Positions 1-11,444 of a DNA stretch of 64,000 nt are shown piece after piece; the stretch's first letter is position 1, and every line of letters begins with the position of its first letter. Position numbers and translations under genes: made by a program. Source of the DNA: Eublepharis macularius (taxonomy: Eukaryota; Chordata; Lepidosauria; Squamata; Eublepharidae); NCBI RefSeq assembly GCF_028583425.1, contig NC_072796.1:123415464-123479463 (forward strand). The letters are read 5' to 3'. The notes beneath the pieces were generated by a model that was given only the letters and a program-made list of their open reading frames with translations, had not been told where the DNA came from and ran no database searches.

Positions 1-299
1 ACATCTAATTTGGCCTTAAGTGACCATGGGTTTCTTTAACATGGCTGATAACAATATGCCATACTGGATCTGATTGTCAAGTCCATTATTTTGTTCTCAA
101 CTATGGCCAGCCAGAGGTGAAACCCCTGGAAATTCAAAGTAAGGTGTGAAGATGAATGATGAACACTGCCTCTGGAAATGGAGTTCTCGATTAGTTATCA
201 GCAGCCATTAATCAGTTTATTCTCCACAATAACTGTTTGTGGTAGTGATACATCCGATATTATGTATCTGCTTACATAATAGCACTGGACAATTGCAGT
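1..299. other. Intergenic DNA, nothing recognised
   Basis: AT-rich sequence with no gene, clear repeat family or coding signature that I can recognise. Confidence 0.4.
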
Positions 300-300
300 T

Positions 301-545
301 GTGTTACTAACAAAGTCCATTCAGAGTCCATTGCCTGGGTTACTAACAAAGTCCATTCAGAGTCCATCGCATGGGTTACTAACAAAGTCCATTGCATGGG
401 TTACAACAAAGTCCATTCAGAGTCCATTGCATGGGTCCAAAGTCCATTCAGAGTCCATATCATGTGTTACTAACAAAGTCCATTCAGAGTCCATTGCATG
501 GGTTACAACAACGTCCATTCAGAGTCCATTGCATGGACAAAGTCT
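301..545 (+). repeat. Minisatellite, about 36-base unit
   Basis: About seven units built on CAAAGTCCATTCAGAGTCCA with a GGGTTACTAA spacer that is shortened in some units. The short open frame across it is an effect of the repeat period, not a gene. Confidence 0.85.
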
Positions 546-599
546 GAAGATGCTCTTGGATCCAGGCTGACTATTAGATGAGCATGTGGCATTTGTGGC

Positions 600-1110
600 C
601 TGAGTGCCTTTTACTAGCTTCAACTGGTTAGCCAGCTGTGGCTTTTCCTGGACAAAAAAGATTTGGCCACTGTGGTGCATGCCTTGTTATATCTAGATTA
701 GATTACTGCAATCCACTCTGTGTGGAACTGTCCTTAAAAACTGTCCAGAAACTTCAATTGATGCAGAATGCTACAGCCAAGATGTTGACTGGAATGGTTT
801 TCTCTGACATTGGCTCAACTGGAATGGTTTTTTCTGACATTGGCTCGACTGCATATGACTGATCTATTTTGGACAATGGGCACAAGCATGACATCATGAT
901 GTTCCTCGTGATTTGTTGATTTTAATGTTTGTACTAGTATTATATTGTATGAACAGTTTTAATATTTGTATTTATGCTATTTTAATATTGTTTTCTTTAT
1001 TGTATTTTAGACTAATTTTATCGGTTATTTTATATCTTATGCTGTAAACCACATTGAGCACTATACATGAAGAGGCAGTATAGAAGTCAAATTGATAATA
1101 AAAAAGAAAT
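600..1110 (+). mobile_element. CR1-like LINE, 3' end fragment
   Basis: A translated piece near 680-810 reads SRLDYCNPLCVELSLKT and then VQKLQLMQNATAKMLTG, the classic C-terminal region of CR1-type reverse transcriptase ORFs. An AT-rich 3' UTR and an AATAAAA-rich end follow. It is strongly 5' truncated, with a small internal duplication around 795-860. Confidence 0.75.
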
Positions 1111-1114
1111 CACA

Positions 1115-2468
1115 GGGATCATATCACTCCACTCTCGGCCCTTCTACACTTAGTCACAATCTGTTTCCAGGCACGATTCAAGGTGATGGTGCTGACTTTT
1201 AAAGCCCTATATGATTTGAGACTAGCATTACCAGTAGAGATGGGCACGAACAGCAATACAAACTAAAAAAACCCAAGAAAAAACCCAATCTGCTGTTCGC
1301 GAACAAGCTGTTCATGAGGCCCTATTCTAAACAAACAGGTGGTTGTTGCAAGCCTGGTTCGTTGCTGTTTGTTGCTGTTCGTCAAACCAGACAGTCTGGC
1401 ACCTGCAATCAATTCCCTTGGCAACCTGCCTGAACTCTGTCTGAACTCCTGCTGTTTCCCTGGAAACCTCAATCTAAGCCCAATTTAGCTTGATAGGCAG
1501 GTCTTCCTTTCAAGTGTGGAGCTCCAAATTTGTTACAACAAGGGAGCAAAGAGCAGGGAGGAGAAGGGCTCCCAGCTCTGACTTTGCAGACAGTGGAGTG
1601 ATAGCTGCTGTTGGCATTTTGATAGAGAGAGTACATTGGAGCTTGAATTTTCTTTATGTGTGGTGGGATAGGGATCTACCCCTTCAAGTTCCAGGGCTGC
1701 TGCCAGGCTCTGGGCCAAGCTATTATTTATTATTGGTACCTTTCCTGCTGCCTGCTCAGGTAAGGTTTCTGGGAGTGGTACAGTAGGGATCTACCCCTTC
1801 AAGTTCCAGGGCTGCTGCCAGGCTCTGGGGCCAAGCTATTATTTATTATTGGTACCTTTCCTGGTGCCTGCACAGGTCAGGTTTCTGGGAGTGGTGCAGT
1901 AGGGATCTTGACTTGGATGATGACTGGAGGAGAGCCTGCTGGCCCCATGAACAGCCAACCACGAACATGTTCGTGAACAGGGCCATGTTCATAGTTGTTC
2001 GTGAGTCCCTGTTTGTGGATGGCAACGAACAATGAACATCATGTTCGGTTTTTTTTTCTCTGTTCATGCCCATCTCTAGTTACCAGTCCTCCTATGTTGC
2101 TATCACTGTCCCCTTCAGAGGGCCTAATTTGGGTGCTCCTGCCTTCTAAGACTAGGTGGATGGCAACCCAGGAGAGAGCCTTCTCAGTAGGAGCACCAAA
2201 ACTCTCAACTTTCTCCCCAGGGAGATTCATTGATCACCTTCTGATGCCATTTTCCACCAGTAGGTGATGACTTTTTTGTTTCATTTCCTCAGTGATCTCT
2301 CTTCCTCCCCGGTGTTTAGCTCTGTTTTTAATTGTTTTAATGATGTTTTGGTTGGTTTTAATGGTTTTAATATATGGTTTTATTATGTGTGTTTTAATGT
2401 GTTAGCCATCTTGGTGTCCCTTCTGAGAGCAGAAAAATCAGGATATACATTTTGTAAAATAAAAAAAA
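1115..2468 (+). mobile_element. Second CR1-like LINE 3' fragment, split by a hAT-type insertion
   Basis: Flanking parts 1115-1234 and 2079-2468 read as one LINE tail (a KVMVLTFKALYDL-type segment, then 3' UTR and an A-rich end) once the element at 1235-2078 is set aside. The 8-base duplication at the junction supports the split. Confidence 0.6.
1235..2078. mobile_element. Non-autonomous hAT-like element (TAGAGATGGGC ends)
   Basis: Perfect 11-base terminal inverted repeats TAGAGATGGGC/GCCCATCTCTA, flanked by 8-base duplications ATTACCAG/GTTACCAG (7 of 8). Inside are a roughly 115-base direct duplication (from 1671 and from 1786) and GAACA-rich subterminal parts. No transposase is visible. It is a relative of the element at 63056-63838. 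Confidence 0.75.
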
Positions 2469-2469
2469 T

Positions 2470-4059
2470 GTATCCATGCAGATCCATGAAGAGAAGTTCA
2501 TGGATTGTCTAAATGGAGAATGGGCGACCATCTGGGATCACAGCTAGGCTTCATTCAGCATTCATGGACTGCTATATAGTGACTCAGATCATCAATCTAT
2601 GGCTATATCTATTTTGTCTTCGCTCATGGGCAACACCTCTCCTAGGTTCTGGCAAAGGCCAGGAATGACCCTTCAGAATGCAAAGCATGGCAGAACTGTC
2701 ATTAATGAAGTGAATATAACCATTGTTGCATTCCTGCTTTCTTTTATGCATATTTTTGGCAAATATTAAGTTTTAATATTTTTGGACTTTGGATACTTTT
2801 AATAAATTGCCTTGTGTTGGTTGCTTAGCTTTTGTTGTGAACTGTTCTAGAAACAAAAAGCAGTGTATAGGATTCAGTAAAATAAAAGATAAATTGAGGG
2901 AGTTTGCAGGCTCCCAGGTACCAGTGGTTTAACTGTGGGCCTCTCTCCCCTCCCCCTATACTTTACTGTTGCTTCTCTTCCTCATTGCCACTGCTGCCTG
3001 GCAATATCCTGTGACAAAGATTGGCTGAAAGAAAAGGAACGGGCATCTGCGCCTCCTTCTCATTCAAGCACAAAGGGGATTGGTTTAAGAGGGAAAAGGT
3101 GAGTATATTACACAAGCTGCTATTACTCTTCCTTGCTTCCTGCCCAGCAGCAATTTCCAGACCTGAGGTTGGGCTCCCTGCTGGTATATAAGCTCCGATG
3201 AAGGCCCAGCCATGCCAACTGCTGATGCCATGCCTGCATAATCCCTTTGAGGGCTTGCCTCTCTGCTACTGGAGCAATCTTACTTTAAAAACATCACAGA
3301 GAATGAAACGAGAGCACAAATCCCCCTGCCTGCACAGCCCTTGGTTGATTTCTAAACAGAATTCCTGCCGAGTCTTCAAAATGTCTTCAGGACAGTCATT
3401 CACACCGAACTGCAGATAGTAGAGAAGATGTTAAAATGTGTGTGTGTGTGTGTGTGTGTTGAGATAAATCTTGGATTTTAAAGTGATGCTATGATGGGGA
3501 AATTGCCTCACATGGGGTCTAAACTCGTTTGTTTTGTCCTCTGGTCAATAGATTTTGCAGCTGCTCACACTGCTATGAGAACCTGCCAAATCTGTGAACC
3601 ACCATATGAGGATCAGGGCTGGTTCTAGGTGTGGGTGGGGGCAGGCCTGGATAGAGAATGCTCACCCCCCCATGCCCGCTACTAGGCTCCCTTTCTTGCC
3701 TTCCCACCCACATGCCCCTTGACTGTGCTTCCTTCCTTTGCCCACTCACCAGCTGCCCACGCTACTTGCACACTGTTTCCCTGATAATGGTGAATGGTGG
3801 GTGCAGCTGGGAGTGCCCCTGCCACGGCCGCCAAGAATGCTGATGCTTTGTGCACCTTCTCCAGCAGAGCTTTGGACCTTTGAGGCCACTTCTATGTTAT
3901 CTGGTGAGCCACCCTCCCCAGTCTCTTGTTGAAAGTGAGTAGAAATTCCATTATGATCCCCATACATGAGTAACTGAACATAATGCTTCCGCCTCGCCCC
4001 TCTCTTTCCTCCTGTGTCTTATAAGTGGGAGAGTGTAAATAATAAGGGCATCCATCTTG
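2470..4059. other. Intergenic DNA with a short (TG)n tract
   Basis: No gene recognised. A (TG)n microsatellite lies at about 3437-3460. The stretch at 3600-3950 is C-rich with short open frames but no recognisable family. Confidence 0.45.
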
Positions 4060-4235
4060 AGGATTGATATTTGTTAAATTTTTATGATTATATGTTTGTT
4101 ACTGTGATTTTAAATTGTATTTGATGTTTGATATAACCTGCATTGAGCCCACTTGTAGAGAGGGCAGGATATTATTGTTGTTGTTGTTGTTGATGATGAT
4201 GATGATGATGACGACAATGACAACAACAACAACAA
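4060..4235 (+). mobile_element. CR1-like LINE 3' end with trinucleotide tail
   Basis: An AT-rich 3' UTR leads into CATTGAGCCCACTTGTAGAG and GGGCAGGATAT, then a (TTG)n/(ATG)n tail, the usual look of squamate CR1-like ends. Confidence 0.5.
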
Positions 4236-5085
4236 AGTGAGATCTGTTCAGAAAGTGTCCTAGAGATTGCAGTCCCAGTATCACAAAAATGCTTCCCCTG
4301 AAAGAAAAATGTAAACTGCCTTATTTCATTACATTTTAGAATTGTCCTTCCCCCGCCCCCCGCCCCCGATACTGCTCTTGTGTCCTTAACAACTTGCTTA
4401 GCAAACTGGAAATTCAGCCAAAGAGATTTTTCCCATAACTGCAGCCATTTTTATAAAAAGTTGGCCCCAGGGACAGGATATAAATACATCACAAATCCCA
4501 CTTTGAGATGTTCACAGTTTGGATGTAAACTGCTAAGTGTAAAAATACACATTACATGTAGTTCTACAATTGCTTTTCCTGGCATTTTTAACAGAATGAA
4601 GAATAAAAGGGGAAACTTATGTGAGGGGCTTTTTTAAAAAATCATAACATTTCTCTGCAACAAATTATCAACCTCAAGATGTTTTTAGTGGAGCAAAATA
4701 TTATGGGTACGTGAATATTTTACCCCCGGGGGGGGAGGGGTAAATGCAGCTCTGAGGGTGTGTTTTGGCAGGAGTTGCATAGCCCTTCTGCCCTTCTGTC
4801 CCAGTCACCCCTTGAAAATGCAACCACGCTGGTTGCATTCAGTTGAAAATGATCTGGAAAACAAATCACAGAACAATACAATAGTTCTACTCTCAGACTT
4901 TTATTACTGGCAAAGAATTTGCGGACCTCGAAGATATTCCCAGACTATTCCCTAAATGTTCATATTCTTTATTTAAAAATGGAAGCCGCTGCCCTTTTCC
5001 CCTAGAAATATACAAGTTTTCTATCCAGTCACACAGTTGGATGTAAACCTTTCTCCAGGTTCCAGTGTTCTAATAACAATGATAA
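4236..5085. other. Intergenic DNA, nothing recognised
   Basis: No coding or repeat family recognised apart from homopolymer runs near 4353 and 4726. Confidence 0.4.
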
Positions 5086-5125
5086 CATACTTTGTAAACC
5101 GCTCGGAGTGGGCGTTAAGTTGTCG

Positions 5126-5180
<55 letters not shown>
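5086..5180 (+). mobile_element. 3' fragment of a tRNA-derived SINE with (GTT)n tail
   Basis: ACTTTGTAAACCGCTCGGAG and GGGCGTTAAGTTGTC match the 3' body of the SINE family at 5775 and 60340. A long (GTT)n run follows at 5124-5180. Confidence 0.65.
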
Positions 5181-5348
5181 CTCATCAATGAATGCAGAGG
5201 TCCTGGGATGAATAATAAGCAGTTGAGTACCTTGGGAGGTTTTATTAACTTTTCTATTTAATTAAAATAAAAAGGGGTCTCGTAAAGGCCAACGGATTTA
5301 TTGTGCCATAAGCTTTTGGGAATGAAAGCTCCTTCCTCATTAAATTGT

Positions 5349-5628
5349 AACAGTGCAGTCCTAAATAGAGTTATACCCAGTGCTTTTTTTCAAGGAGTAT
5401 GTGCCTGTATGGAGTACCAGCACCGCTTTATGGAGTACTGACTCTTCATGGAGTATCGGCACCTATTGGGCATTCAGGACTTGTGCAGAGAAGGGAGAAT
5501 ATCATATGATGCCTCTTTTTTTAAATAGAAAAAAGCACTGATTATACTCTTTTAAGCCCACTGACTTCAGTGACTTTAGAAGGGAGTAAAACTATTTAGA
5601 ATTCCACTGTAAATCTGTTAATCTTTTA
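5349..5628. mobile_element. Palindromic MITE (CAGTGCARTCC type) interrupted by a hAT-like MITE
   Basis: The outer arms ACAGTGCAGTCCTAAATAGA and the region up to about 5620 resemble the intact hairpin at 55844-55931. The insertion at 5378-5540 has CAGTGCTTTTTTTC/GAAAAAAGCACTG ends and flanks GTTATACC/ATTATACT (6 of 8), so a hAT-type MITE landed in an older hairpin MITE. Confidence 0.6.
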
Positions 5629-5774
5629 GCTATGACTTTAATACACTAGTAAATTGCTCTGGAATTAATATAGGAAAGAACTTTTTAATTGAAATATGAT
5701 TTGCCTTACTTGGAGTTAGGGTTTTGAGGTTTCCCACCACTTTACAATGGTTTGAACCTCCTTTGGACCTCAGG

Positions 5775-6025
5775 TAGCCAGTTTGGTGGTGGTGAAGCGT
5801 GGTAGGGTTTGATTCCCCACTCCTCTGCTTGAAGCCAGCTGGGTGATGTTGGGTAAGTCACAGCTTCTTAGAGCTCTCTCAGGTCCACCCACCTCACAGG
5901 GTGATTGTTGTGGGGATAATATGACATTGAATTTGTAAAGCACTCTGAGTGTGGTCTTAAGTTGTCCTGAAGAGCAGTAGATAAGCACAAAGTTGTTATT
6001 ATTGTTGTTGTTGTTGTTGTTGTTT
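5775..6025 (+). mobile_element. tRNA-derived SINE
   Basis: The tRNA-like head (AGCCAGTTTGGTGGTGGTGA, B box GGTTTGATTCC) is followed by a body with CAGCTGGGTGATGTTGGGTA and CCACCCACCTCACAGGGTG and a (GTT)n tail. The same family recurs at 31585, 39925 and 60340 on the - strand. Confidence 0.8.
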
Positions 6026-6028
6026 TCT

Positions 6029-6130
6029 GCTAGTGAAAAAGGGAGGAAGGATCCCCTTGGACCACCAAAAAGGCTATGCTGGGGTTATGCTGCCTGGACA
6101 AAAGCCATGGGGACAGGAACTGTAGTAAGG
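6029..6130 (+). repeat. Unnamed interspersed repeat, also at 41575-41705
   Basis: Shares CTGCTAGTGAAAAAGG, AAAAAGGCTATGCTG and GACAGGA.CTGTAGTAAGG in the same order with the copy near 41600. I do not recognise the family. Confidence 0.5.
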
Positions 6131-6184
6131 AAGGAGAATGGGTGAGAGTGAGTGAAATAGTTGGCTTAAAATGTACAGTTTCAA

Positions 6185-6370
6185 TGAGATAGTGTCTTTA
6201 ACTATTTATTTTACTTATTTTATTTATGTCATTTATAGTCCGTCTTTCTCACTGAGACTCAAGGCGGATTACAGAGTGTGAGATTAGTACAGTCAATTTC
6301 AAGGATATTTCCGTAAACAATGCCATAGGGTAGATAAATACAATTTTACAAAGACATAGCATTGAAAAGA
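6185..6370 (-). mobile_element. LINE 3' end, - strand
   Basis: The reverse complement reads TGTAATCCGCCTTGAGTCTC AGTGAGAAAGACGGACTATA followed by AAATAAA repeats. The same tail appears at 7850-8195 (+) and 19495-19575 (+), so it is an interspersed LINE family. Confidence 0.6.
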
Positions 6371-6382
6371 ATCCTAAGCCAC

Positions 6383-7692
6383 TTTCACACTTACGATTTA
6401 AAGCGCCATTTCGGAGCAGTCGGGGCAATCGCAGTGGCTTCAGCTTGGCACCCACTCTTTTCACACTGTCGACGGCAGTTTCGATTTGGCATCTTGTGAT
6501 TCCTTTCAGACCCGCTTCGAAGTCCTGGTTCAGTTTCAGAATTTCGGGGCTTCACAGTGCACGTCACCATTTTTTTTAAAAAAAAAGTTGAGCATGAGAC
6601 ATTACTACATCGTCTGTCTGACATGATCCCACCCACCCCCCTTCACCAGGACTGAAAGTATCCCACCCCAAATGCAACGACTTCAGCGTTGCTTCCTCTC
6701 CAAACAGTTTTTTAAAAAAGGGTTAAATGGTTCGATTGTTGAATGTTTTTGCCTTTAACCCTCCTCTTTGAGAATAGAAATGGGATATATAGGAATATCT
6801 ATACTTATATAGCGAATGAACCTTGGGAGGGAAGCTACCACCCTTCTGCCCACTCAATGAAAAGGGGGGGGTGAGAGCCCTGCTTACCACCACACTGAGG
6901 ACTGCCGCCTGTCTAATATGCCCAGGGAAGAGGGGGGAAGCTAACGCTCATGATACCCACTGAGGGAAGGGGCCAAGTCCTCACACCGGGCCATGGCGAT
7001 GCCCCAAGCCACCTGCCAAGCACATCTGCCAACAACTTAGCCTGCAACTGTAGTGCTCTGTAAACAGGGCTGGCAGTGGCAAGACTGGCGTGGTGGTGGG
7101 GAAGCTCAGCTACAAGTGCGGGGGAAGCCTGATGCTGCTGGTCCCTCGCCACCAATCAGCTGCTCCACCTGCTCCTCCAACAGCTGAGCAATGGAGGCAG
7201 GCTGGAGCCATGGACCCAGTATCAAAGCCTGTCTGCTGTGCACCCATGCGAGACACCTTGCTCCCACCCACTCAGCCACTGACTGCCAATCAGCTGTTGT
7301 TAAATGGTTCAATTGTATATTGGCATTTAACGTTGCAGTGTAACAACGTTGCTGTTCTTTAGAAAAACAAAAAAAGGTGGAAACAGTGGTCAAGGAGCTA
7401 TGGAGGGTGGATGTGCTTAGACCTGCACAAACCAATCAGCTCTTGAGGGAAAGGAGAGGTGGAGGAGAGAAGCAAAATGGGGACAAAAGTGTTCACACTG
7501 CCATTAATCAGACCAGCTGCGACTCAGCAGCGGCTTCAAGATAAAATTGCGGTATGTCTGCAGGGAGAAAAATTGGGGATGCCGTGGACAAAGATCAGTC
7601 CTGCATCCCATGACTACCTTGCAAGTATGAAACCCCTGCAAACATGGGGTGCAGAATAGGTACTGAAACTCTTTAAAGTCCCAGTGTGAAAT
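6383..7692. mobile_element. Candidate DNA transposon with TTTCACACT inverted ends
   Basis: The ends TTTCACACTTACGATTTAAAG and (inverted) TTTCACACTGGGACTTTAAAG pair over about 21 bases, 1.3 kb apart. The interior has scattered GC-rich frames but no recognisable transposase. The flanks show no clear duplication, so the boundaries are tentative. Confidence 0.4.
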
Positions 7693-7839
7693 ACTGAATT
7701 GAAGAAATGCTGAAACAGAACTATTCTAGGGCCGATATTAGACCACAAAGCAAAACTGAATTATTAAAAAAGGCCTGTTTTCTCAGCTAAGAGAGTGGTA
7801 TTGTAAAAAAGGGATCCCAGATGTTTCGTTAATGAGTTA

Positions 7840-8195
7840 GAAACCATAGACTTCACCATTATGTTGTCTTACATATTATCTGTTGCTTTAAATATGTACT
7901 CCTATATCTTACCTGTGCTTTATGTTGTTCAATGTAAGTCCTAGAATTGATTATGTTCTGTTTCAGCAGTTCCTCAACCCCATACTGGATCTTTGCTAAT
8001 ACTATATCTTTGTAAACTTATATTTGTTTACCCCATGACATTGTTTATGGAAATGTTCTTGACACTGTATGGAAATGCCTGCCCTTGTTCTTGCCACTAA
8101 TTGTACTAATCTCACACTATGTAATCCGCCTTGAGTCTCAGTGAGAAAGGTGGAATATAAATAACATAAATAAAATAAATAAAAATAAAGTAGCT
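7840..8195 (+). mobile_element. LINE 3' UTR and tail
   Basis: An AT-rich 3' UTR ends with ATGTAATCCGCCTTGAGTCT, CAGTGAGAAAGGTGGAATAT and AAATAAA repeats, matching the inverted copy at 6185-6370. Confidence 0.6.
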
Positions 8196-8464
8196 CATAG
8201 GAGCACGTATTTAAAACAACAGGTAGTATATAAGGCAACACAGTGGTGAAGTCTATGGTCCTTTCTTAACTCATTAGCGAAGCATCTGAGAGCCCCTCCA
8301 TACAATATAATATGTAAAATACTTTTAAAGAATGTATTTGCTGGATTTGCACCCAGATTCTTTTGATCAGACTCCCGAGAACAGTTGTGAGATATGACAG
8401 AATCAGTTTGTGGAAAGGGGTGTCCAACTGTGCAGGAAGCAGGCACATGAACTCTCTGGTCTCA

Positions 8465-8748
8465 ATGTATTGTCGAAGGCTTTCACGGCCGGAGAACGAT
8501 GGTTGTTGTGGGTTTTCCGGGCTGTATTGCCGTGGTCTTGGCATTGTAGTTCCTGACGTTTCGCCAGCAGCTGTGGCTGGCATCTTCAGAGGTGTAGCAC
8601 CAAAAGACAGAGATCTCTCTCTGACACTGAGAGATCTCTGTCTTTTGGTGCTACACCTCTGAAGATGCCAGCCACAGCTGCTGGCGAAACGTCAGGAACT
8701 ACAATGCCAAGACCACGGCAATACAGCCCGGAAAACCCACAACAACCA
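8465..8748. mobile_element. Penelope-like (inferred) inverted-repeat element
   Basis: Two nearly identical arms of about 120 bases meet head to head near 8623, with a single-copy tail at the left (TATTGTCGAAGGCTTTCACG). The unit is flanked by a 12-base duplication TCTCTGGTCTCA, typical of retro-insertion. The right arm contains a hammerhead-like motif at 8656-8696. The family assignment comes from the inverted-arm-plus-tail layout, not from a reverse transcriptase, which is absent. Confidence 0.6.
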
Positions 8749-9296
8749 TCTCTGGTCTCACATGGTCCCTTTATGGCGGAGCCAGGGACAGGCAAGTGGT
8801 GATGTGATAGCTCTATCTATGTTTATACATTTTATGCCATTGGAGAGCTTTAGGCAGGGGGAGGTCCAAAGTGGACTTAAAATGAGTGGGTTAAACATAC
8901 AATGAGTAGGTCATACGAATACTGCGAGCCACACCAAGACATTCTGGAGACAGGCCCGCCTCAAGAGACAGTGGCATTTTCCCGAAATCTTTCCAACACA
9001 CACACACACACACCCTCATTTAAACAGTTAACTTTGTGACAGGAAGATCTATGTCCAATTTTCTCAAGGCAACATGCTCTCCAGAAGGAATTACATAAAT
9101 ATTTATGAAAATGAATCAGGACATATTTTCCCAGGGCTGTTTTCTCAACAGCATTTTTTTTTAAAGTTATGAACATTAGTGCTTATTTTAAATCAGAAGC
9201 TAACAACTTGTCCCCTTGTTGGCTGCATTCTGCCACACGGATAGGCTGCCTTTTAACAAATCAACCGCACTAAACAGGATGGGTTCCAGAAATACC
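8749..9296. other. Intergenic DNA, nothing recognised
   Basis: Includes a short (CA)n run near 9000; no gene or family recognised. Confidence 0.4.
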
Positions 9297-9823
9297 AAAA
9301 TCCAGAGGGCGACACCCCAGGAACCCCACAACTCTACAATAAATATATCAAAATGAATTTAATTGTAATATCATTCCCATTGTATAAATACAAGAGTATA
9401 CAAAAATTCATACAATATTACAAAAGCTCATTCAATAATACACAAATCGTACAATTACATATATACAAATCCATACATCTCCCAAAATACTGCTAGTAGC
9501 AAACGCCAGTTCCTTTGCGCAGCTAAGTAGATTTGTGGGGTTCCTGGGGTGTCACCCTCTGGATTTTGCCTCGTAACAAATGCCACCAGGATATATTTAC
9601 AGTTCATGTCACCATTTTCGGGTGGAAGGTTATCTACTTCCTCAAAGGAAGTAACAAACTCTTGGATTCTCCTTACTTTAAAACACACACACCAATTGTA
9701 ATACATATTCATTTTACCTTCCACATCAAAAACAATTTGCACTGCATTTGACACAACTTGCTTCACAATTTTTGCATTGTTCGTCCTCATATGAGGCCCA
9801 GAAATTAGGATATCTGTCCCCAA
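9297..9823 (-). other. Inverted repeat plus an unassigned coding-like segment
   Basis: About 38-base inverted repeats (CCAGAGGGCGACACCCCAGG and its complement) lie at 9302-9340 and 9527-9566. On the - strand an open frame of 122 codons runs from 9823 through the right repeat, with a protein-like stretch (e.g. KVRRIQEFVTSFEEVDNLPP). I do not recognise it. It could be the remnant of a transposon ORF or chance. Confidence 0.3.
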
Positions 9824-9959
9824 TCAGATTTCAGTGTGCAGGGAAGGGGTGACATATTTCCATGAAAAGCCAATAAAATGCAAAAACGAATCAGTGTATT
9901 TTAAGAATCATACATGAAATATTGAACTTATGTATCTGCTTTATACATATTCAGAATAG

Positions 9960-10045
9960 TAAAGAATCCAGTAGCACCTTTATGACTAACCAACTTTATT
10001 ATAGCATCAGCTTTCGAGAGCCACAGCTCTCTTCGTCGGATGCAT
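9960..10045 (-). mobile_element. Short retroposed repeat with hammerhead-like core
   Basis: The reverse complement carries GACGAAGAGAGCTGTGGCTC, TCGAAAGC and GGTTAGTCATAAAGGTGCTA, the same family as the 300-base element at 38690-38989. The first core base pair is altered (CCGACGA). Confidence 0.65.
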
Positions 10046-10540
10046 ATTCAGTTCATTGATCCTTCCTAGACCAGCATTGCAGCCACTACCCAACTCTGCT
10101 TTCTCCTCCGCTTGTTGGAAGAGGAGGATTTAACGCTGTCCCTTTCCTCAGGTTTCAGAGGGGGACAAACCAAAGAGTTAGAAAGATAGAGAGGTCAGGG
10201 CACCTGTTTACTGCTGTGACTGATATGTAGATTGCTATTCTTGAGATTTCCTCCTCCTGACTTCCTCCCTCTCACTTCTTCTCTTCCTGGCATTGTTCCA
10301 GGCAACAACTCTTTCCTTCTCTTCCCTCCATCTTGGCAGCATGGATGCAGGCCTTGTCCTGCCATCCATGTCCATCCTTAGACTAGACAGTTAGGATCTG
10401 TCTCTTCTCCTTTCCTCTCTGAGTATGGAGTTCCTGCAATAAAGAACTCTCATTTCTTTTCTAAATATAAAGCAAGTGAATGCTTTTATTGTTTTCATTC
10501 CTGCACACACACCAGCCAGCAGAACCAGCTCACAACCACT
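10046..10540. other. Intergenic DNA, nothing recognised
   Basis: C/T-rich stretches, no recognised gene or repeat family. Confidence 0.4.
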
Positions 10541-11356
10541 CAGGGCCGGTGCTAGAGTTTCTGGCCCCTGAGGCCGGAGGCAGCTTCAGGGCTGTTGGCA
10601 TCCTGTGCACGTGTGCATGCGTGCACCCAGACTGCTCAGTTGCCCCGCACCGCCCTGGCCACCTGCTGTGCCTGGCCCGCAGCTGTGTGCTAGTAGCGGC
10701 AGCAGCAGCACGGGGCAACTTAGAGCCAGACCAAACCAGACGAGGGCCGTGCAAGTTTTCTTGGAGGGATGGGATAGAATAATGACAGAAGAAAGCAAAG
10801 GGGAAGGGAAAGGAGAAAGCGGGAAGGACCTAGAAAAACAGCTGCACCTCAGGGTGTGTGCTTTGAATGAGCTGCTGAAGACTCAAATCCTTCTTCCAGG
10901 CACAAGCCCCCCTCCCCACCCCCGACACGAGGGCATCCTGGGAGAGAGCAGCAGCAGCCCACCCCGGAATGGTCTTTGGCTGCCCTCGCATCTAGCAGGC
11001 TTGTGTCTGGAAGAAGGATTTGCGTCTTCAGCAGCTTATTCAAAGCACACACCCTGAGGCACAGCTGTTTCTCTAGGTCCTTCCCGCTTTCTCCTTCCCC
11101 TTCCCCTTTGCTTTCTTCTGTCATTATTCCGTCCCATCCCCCCCCCCCCAGTCCCCCAAAACAAACGTATCACTTTTCCTCCGCTCCTTTCCAGTTTGTG
11201 AGGCAACAGGCAGGACATACCAGGGAATGCTTGGCGTGCATGAGTCCTCCCAGCCCTCCCGCTCAGTTGCTCCACAGCGCACGCCCCGGCGCCCCCTCCA
11301 GTGCTTCTGCTCTGGAGGCGATTGCTGGACCTGCCTCCATTGACGCGCCGGCCCTG
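10541..11356. mobile_element. Large palindromic hAT-like element (CAGGGCCGG ends)
   Basis: The ends CAGGGCCGGTGC/GCGCCGGCCCTG are flanked by 8-base duplications CAACCACT/CAACCACC. The interior is itself a long inverted repeat: 10770-10900 pairs with about 11010-11150 (GAAAGCAAAGGGGAAGGG and complement). There is no transposase. Open frames in it read the same sequence from both strands and are not genes. Confidence 0.75.
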
Positions 11357-11444
11357 CAACCACCTATAACCATGCTTCCTATTCCAAACGATAGACTCTG
11401 CTAATGGCCCAAACATGAAGTCCTTTCATTAGATTTCTGAGGCC

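Noticed and set aside
301-570. An 89-codon frame with repeated KSIQSP
   Set aside because: An effect of the 36-base minisatellite, whose period is a multiple of three.
10605-11416. Overlapping frames of 126-150 codons on both strands
   Set aside because: They lie in a palindromic hAT-like element and read the same block from both strands.
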